Positions 60,286 to 64,000 of a stretch of DNA of 64,000 bases are shown here, piece after piece. The notes beneath the pieces are model-generated. The model made no database searches, was not told where the DNA came from, and saw only the letters and a list, made by a program, of their open reading frames with translations. The position numbers and the translations under genes were made by a program. This DNA comes from Porticoccaceae bacterium (GTDB taxonomy: Bacteria; Pseudomonadota; Gammaproteobacteria; Pseudomonadales; Porticoccaceae), in assembly GCA_029252555.1 (NCBI GenBank), contig JAQXBF010000008.1, forward strand, positions 1 to 64,000, given 5' to 3'. How positions within the stretch are numbered: the stretch's first letter is position 1; each line of letters starts with the position of its first letter.

Positions 60286-60300
60286 TACCCTCTATGGGTA
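60286..60300. promoter_or_regulatory. Candidate operator palindrome TACCC-TCTAT-GGGTA
   Basis: Perfect 5-bp inverted arms between divergent amidohydrolase and GS-like genes; related to the ACCCAAAAGGGT sites. Confidence 0.4.
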
Positions 60301-60375
60301 GTCAATGCATTTATCGTATTTTTAATATTGCGCGAAGTGCCATAATGTCGACCTTGGATAAACAGCGGAATCATC

Positions 60376-61713
60376 ATGGATCAGTTAGAACAATTTTTGC
60401 AACAACACCCGGATATCGAAATATTTGAAGTTTTGTTGCATGACCTCAATGGTATTCAGCGTGGCAAATGGCTTCCCCGCAAGCAGATAACAAAACTGTT
60501 TGACGGAGGCTATAAAATGCCTCAGACCACCTGTTCTTTGGATAGCTGGGGTCGTGATCTGGAGGAGTTAATCACTGCTACAGGCGACACCGATGGTATT
60601 TGTACTGCCGATATAAATACTCTGGCATTGGTACCTTGGGCCGATAGACCCACGGCTCAAATTATTGTCTCTATGGGTAGTTTTAGTGGCGACGAGCCCT
60701 ATCTGGGTGACTGCCGCGTCGTATTGAACAATATCTTAAAGCGTTTCGACAAACTGGGCCTGACACCAGTGGTGGCCAGTGAGATGGAATTCCATCTATT
60801 TGAACTGGACCGCGATCGATTTGGTGCCCCTCAGCACAGTCAGCGGGCGTTGGACGGCAGCCCGGCACTGGGTGGCCAAACCTATGGTTTAGATGCCATG
60901 CGAGATGCCGCACCATTGATGGACGCCATTAACAACGCAGCGAAGATTCAGAACCTGCCAGTTGATACATTGATTACAGAGTTTGGCCCGTCTCAGTTCG
61001 AGATTAATCTTTATCACCAGGACTGTGCCCTGCGCGCCTGTGATCAGGGCAGCATGTTAAAACGTGCGATTCGCCAGGTGGCGAGTAGCCATGATCGAGT
61101 TGCTTCTTTTATGGCCAAGCCCTTTACTGATCAAGTGGGCAATGGCATGCATATTCATTTCAGCCTTATAGATAGCCAGGGTAACAATGTCTTTGATAAT
61201 GGCACTGATACTGGGTCTGAGCTGCTTAACCAGGCTGTTGCGGGTTGCCTTGAAACCATGGGCGATAGCATGGCAATTTTCGCGCCCAATATAAATTCGT
61301 ACCGTCGTATGGTGCCCGGTTGTTATGCGCCACTGGCACCTAACTGGGGTTATGAAAATCGCACCACCGCGATTCGCATTCCCGGCGGTGACCATCGAGC
61401 TATTCGTATCGAACACCGTGTCGCTGGCGCAGATGCCAATATTTATTTAACTGTCGCCGTTATGTTGGCAGGGGTTCTTCATGGCATTGAAAATAAGCTC
61501 TCAGCACCAGAGGCAGTGGAAGGCGATGCAGGGGACGTTGAGGCTTTACTGCCCCATTTTTGGAATGATGCAATCAAAGCATTCGAAAAGTCAGAGTTTA
61601 TTCGCGATGCTTTGGGTTCTGAACTGCAAAGAACCTATGCCCAGAGTAAACGTATGGAGAAGCATGAGTTCGACAGCAGAGTCACGCTAATGGAATACGA
61701 TGCCTATCTTTAA
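60376..61713 (+). CDS. Glutamine synthetase family protein (gamma-glutamylpolyamine synthetase-like)
   Basis: VLLHDLNGIQRGKWLPRKQI...NGMHIHFSL...NRTTAIRIPGGDHRAIRIEHRVAGADANIYLTVAVMLAGVLHGIE. Confidence 0.9.
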   Translation: MDQLEQFLQQHPDIEIFEVLLHDLNGIQRGKWLPRKQITKLFDGGYKMPQTTCSLDSWGRDLEELITATGDTDGICTADINTLALVPWADRPTAQIIVSMGSFSGDEPYLGDCRVVLNNILKRFDKLGLTPVVASEMEFHLFELDRDRFGAPQHSQRALDGSPALGGQTYGLDAMRDAAPLMDAINNAAKIQNLPVDTLITEFGPSQFEINLYHQDCALRACDQGSMLKRAIRQVASSHDRVASFMAKPFTDQVGNGMHIHFSLIDSQGNNVFDNGTDTGSELLNQAVAGCLETMGDSMAIFAPNINSYRRMVPGCYAPLAPNWGYENRTTAIRIPGGDHRAIRIEHRVAGADANIYLTVAVMLAGVLHGIENKLSAPEAVEGDAGDVEALLPHFWNDAIKAFEKSEFIRDALGSELQRTYAQSKRMEKHEFDSRVTLMEYDAYL

Positions 61714-62240
61714 AGTTTGCGCTTAACCAGCAGGCTATCTATATCATTCTGAGAGAGTTTGGCTCGAGCAGCGGCTGTCTTCGAGGTGTTGGCGAAGGGG
61801 CCTACCAGCACCCGGTGCCAAACATCAGCAGTGCCAGCGCCAAAGGTTTCGACGCTGGCGGTCAGGTTTAGCAACAGTAGTTGCACCCGCAGGCCTTCAG
61901 CATCAGGTTTATTTCTAAATGAACCCACCTGCAGTAAATAGGAATAATTTTTCTTTACCGCTGGGCCACCGGTCTTTCCCTGTGCATCGTCTGGGATAAT
62001 AATTTCCGTGTCCTTTAGCATGTCGTGAAAGCTAAAGGTAAGGTTAGGTATTTCTGCCTCATCAGCGGCTTTTATAATGGCTCTGGTATCAGGTATTTCG
62101 CCGCTAAAAATCGCAGGCAAAAAATACATACCCAGAGCGCCAATGACTATGCCTGCAAAAAATGCTGGGGCAGAGGATGTACCTGTAGACTTACTCTGAT
62201 GTGAGCGAGTAGCAGATTTCCGTCGATAGTCGCGCGCCAT
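61710..62240 (-). CDS. SPOR domain protein
   Basis: MARDYRRKSATRSH, single TM, C-term YLLQVGSFRNKPDAEGLRVQLLLLNLTASVET..WHRVLVGPFANTSKTAAARAKL; start revised to ATG 62240. Confidence 0.88.
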   Translation of the reverse strand: MARDYRRKSATRSHQSKSTGTSSAPAFFAGIVIGALGMYFLPAIFSGEIPDTRAIIKAADEAEIPNLTFSFHDMLKDTEIIIPDDAQGKTGGPAVKKNYSYLLQVGSFRNKPDAEGLRVQLLLLNLTASVETFGAGTADVWHRVLVGPFANTSKTAAARAKLSQNDIDSLLVKRKL

Positions 62241-62324
62241 GTGTTGCCCCTCTATAGAATTGCCGTAATTGTAGGTGAAGGGGCGCGCTGTTAGCAAAAC
62301 AATCTCCCCTTGGATACGTTATTT

Positions 62325-64000
62325 TTATCGCTCCTGGGGGTCGACATCAATCGACCATCGCACTCGTCGCGCGTCTTTATGGTTTTCCAGCTGAGGTGCG
62401 AGCTGTGATAGCAGAGCTTGCAGTGCAGGCCGCTGTTCGGCCTCAACTTGCAAGACATATCGAAAACGCCCTGCACGCTTTTCCAGCATCGCTGGCAGAG
62501 GCCCTAAATAGCTCATATCTGGGCTGGGTGACGAAATGTTCTCGGCTAGCTGCCGGACCAGGCGCAAAAAATTCTCGGCGTCATTGGCGCGCTCAGCTTC
62601 AGCTCTAATCACCGCCATATGCCTGAAGGGTGGCAGTTGGCTAAATTGTCGTTGAGCGATTAACTGGGTCGCAAAATGCCCATAACCCTTATCCATTAGT
62701 AGCTCCAGCAGTGGATGGTCCGGTTGGTGGGTTTGAATAAATACTCTTCCGCGAACTTTACCGCGACCGCTGCGGCCGGCTACTTGGGTTAATAGTTGGC
62801 CTGTGCGTTCATGACCGCGAAAATCTGGGCTAAACAGACCGCTATCTGCATCTAAAATGGCGACCAAAGTGACATTGGCAAAATGATGGCCTTTGGCCAG
62901 CATTTGGGTGCCAATCAATATGCAGGGCTCACCGCTATCTGCGGTATCAAAGACTTCCTGCATGGCCCCTTTGCGTCTGGTGCTGTCGCGATCTACGCGC
63001 AGTACTTTGGTATCGGGGAAACATTGTTGCAGATAGGCTTCGCTGCGCTGGGTACCCTCTCCGGCAGCGATTAATTGGTGTCCCTGACAGCTGGGGCACT
63101 GTTGGGGGATGCGCTCCTGATAATCGCAGTGGTGACAGATAAGTCTTCCCCGAGCCCGATGCACAGTGAGCCGCGAATCGCATTGTTTACATTCTGCTGT
63201 CCAGCCACATTGATGGCATAGCAGTGCTGGGGCATAGCCGCGGCGATTGAGAAACACCAGCACCTGCTGTTGATTTTTAATAGTCGCGCCAATAGCGGCC
63301 AGTGTTGAGGCTGCAATACCAGACTCGACCCGCTCAGATTTTAAATCTACCATGTGCCAATCTGGCTGGACTGCGTCACCGGCACGGGTGCTGAGTATCA
63401 GATGCTGGTAGCGGCCACTGGCACAGTTATTTAGTGATTCTAATGAGGGGGTGGCAGACCCCAGTACAATGGGAATACCCTCCTGCTGGGCACGAACGAC
63501 CGCTAGATCTCGTGCCGAGTAGCGAAACCCTTTTTGCTGCTTGTAGGACTGATCATGCTCTTCATCCAGAATAATAAGCCCCGGTGATTTAAGGGGTGTA
63601 AAAATAGCTGATCTAGTGCCTAGGATAATAGAGGCCTCGCCTGTTTTAGCCTGCATCCAAGCGGCTAGACGCTGCTTATCTGTCAGGCCGGAGTGCAAGG
63701 TCACCATGGGCACATTAAAGCGATCGCGAAAGCGCTTTTCAGTTTGCGGGGTCAGGCTAATCTCTGGAATCAGTACCAGGGCCTGGCGCCCATAGCGGAG
63801 TATTTTTTCAATAGACTGGAGATAGACTTCTGTTTTACCACTGCCGGTGACACCGTCTAATAGATAGCTGTTAAAGCCGTGACTTTGTATGGCATCCATC
63901 GCTATCTGCTGGGAGCTGTAGAGTGGGAGATGATCGTGTCTGAGTAAATTTTCTGCAGGCCCAGCGGTCGGTTCGATGATCACAGGTTCGATCAGAGCCT
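62325..64000 (-). CDS. priA: Primosomal protein N' (replication restart helicase), N-terminus off window
   Basis: LLDGVTGSGKTEVYLQSIEKIL, LILDEEHDQSYKQQKGFRYSARDLAVVRA, zinc-binding Cys pairs CHQCGWTAECKQCDSRL...CHHCDYQ..CPSCQG. Confidence 0.95.
   Translation of the reverse strand, partial: ALIEPVIIEPTAGPAENLLRHDHLPLYSSQQIAMDAIQSHGFNSYLLDGVTGSGKTEVYLQSIEKILRYGRQALVLIPEISLTPQTEKRFRDRFNVPMVTLHSGLTDKQRLAAWMQAKTGEASIILGTRSAIFTPLKSPGLIILDEEHDQSYKQQKGFRYSARDLAVVRAQQEGIPIVLGSATPSLESLNNCASGRYQHLILSTRAGDAVQPDWHMVDLKSERVESGIAASTLAAIGATIKNQQQVLVFLNRRGYAPALLCHQCGWTAECKQCDSRLTVHRARGRLICHHCDYQERIPQQCPSCQGHQLIAAGEGTQRSEAYLQQCFPDTKVLRVDRDSTRRKGAMQEVFDTADSGEPCILIGTQMLAKGHHFANVTLVAILDADSGLFSPDFRGHERTGQLLTQVAGRSGRGKVRGRVFIQTHQPDHPLLELLMDKGYGHFATQLIAQRQFSQLPPFRHMAVIRAEAERANDAENFLRLVRQLAENISSPSPDMSYLGPLPAMLEKRAGRFRYVLQVEAEQRPALQALLSQLAPQLENHKDARRVRWSIDVDPQER

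Overview
The window reads as a contiguous piece of a gammaproteobacterial-type chromosome. It is densely coded on both strands, with one tRNA-Phe at the left edge and no CRISPR array, prophage, IS element or rRNA that I could recognise. Main blocks: (1) tRNA-Phe, yggX, mutY, an AsmA protein, and a TonB receptor with extreme His/Glu/Asp tracts; (2) hisB-hisH, a DUF2288 protein, an acyl-CoA dehydrogenase split by one in-frame amber codon, an SDR and a GNAT; (3) the selenouridine pair selD/mnmH and a decayed FRG-domain fragment; (4) a propionate/methylmalonyl-CoA module (AraC, mcm, pccB, pccA, meaB) followed by a beta-carbonic anhydrase and a non-canonical Nramp transporter; (5) split B12-dependent RNR nrdJab and trpBA; (6) a ~15 kb minus-strand cluster (29.0-44.1 kb) encoding two TM-anchored VWA proteins, a MotA/TolQ/ExbB channel, a degenerate Hsp70/actin-like protein, a PEGA+SUMF1-fold protein lacking the FGE cysteines, TPR/TonB_C-like and lipoproteins, an M48 protease and a PPIase, which is the best candidate for a poorly described envelope system; (7) an amino-acid/polyamine catabolism region (decarboxylase, class III aminotransferase, GS-like ligase, glutaryl-CoA dehydrogenase, CoA transferases, Lrp, NhaC, peptidases); (8) a SPOR protein and a partial priA. 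All family calls are by eye from the translations. No database searches were run.
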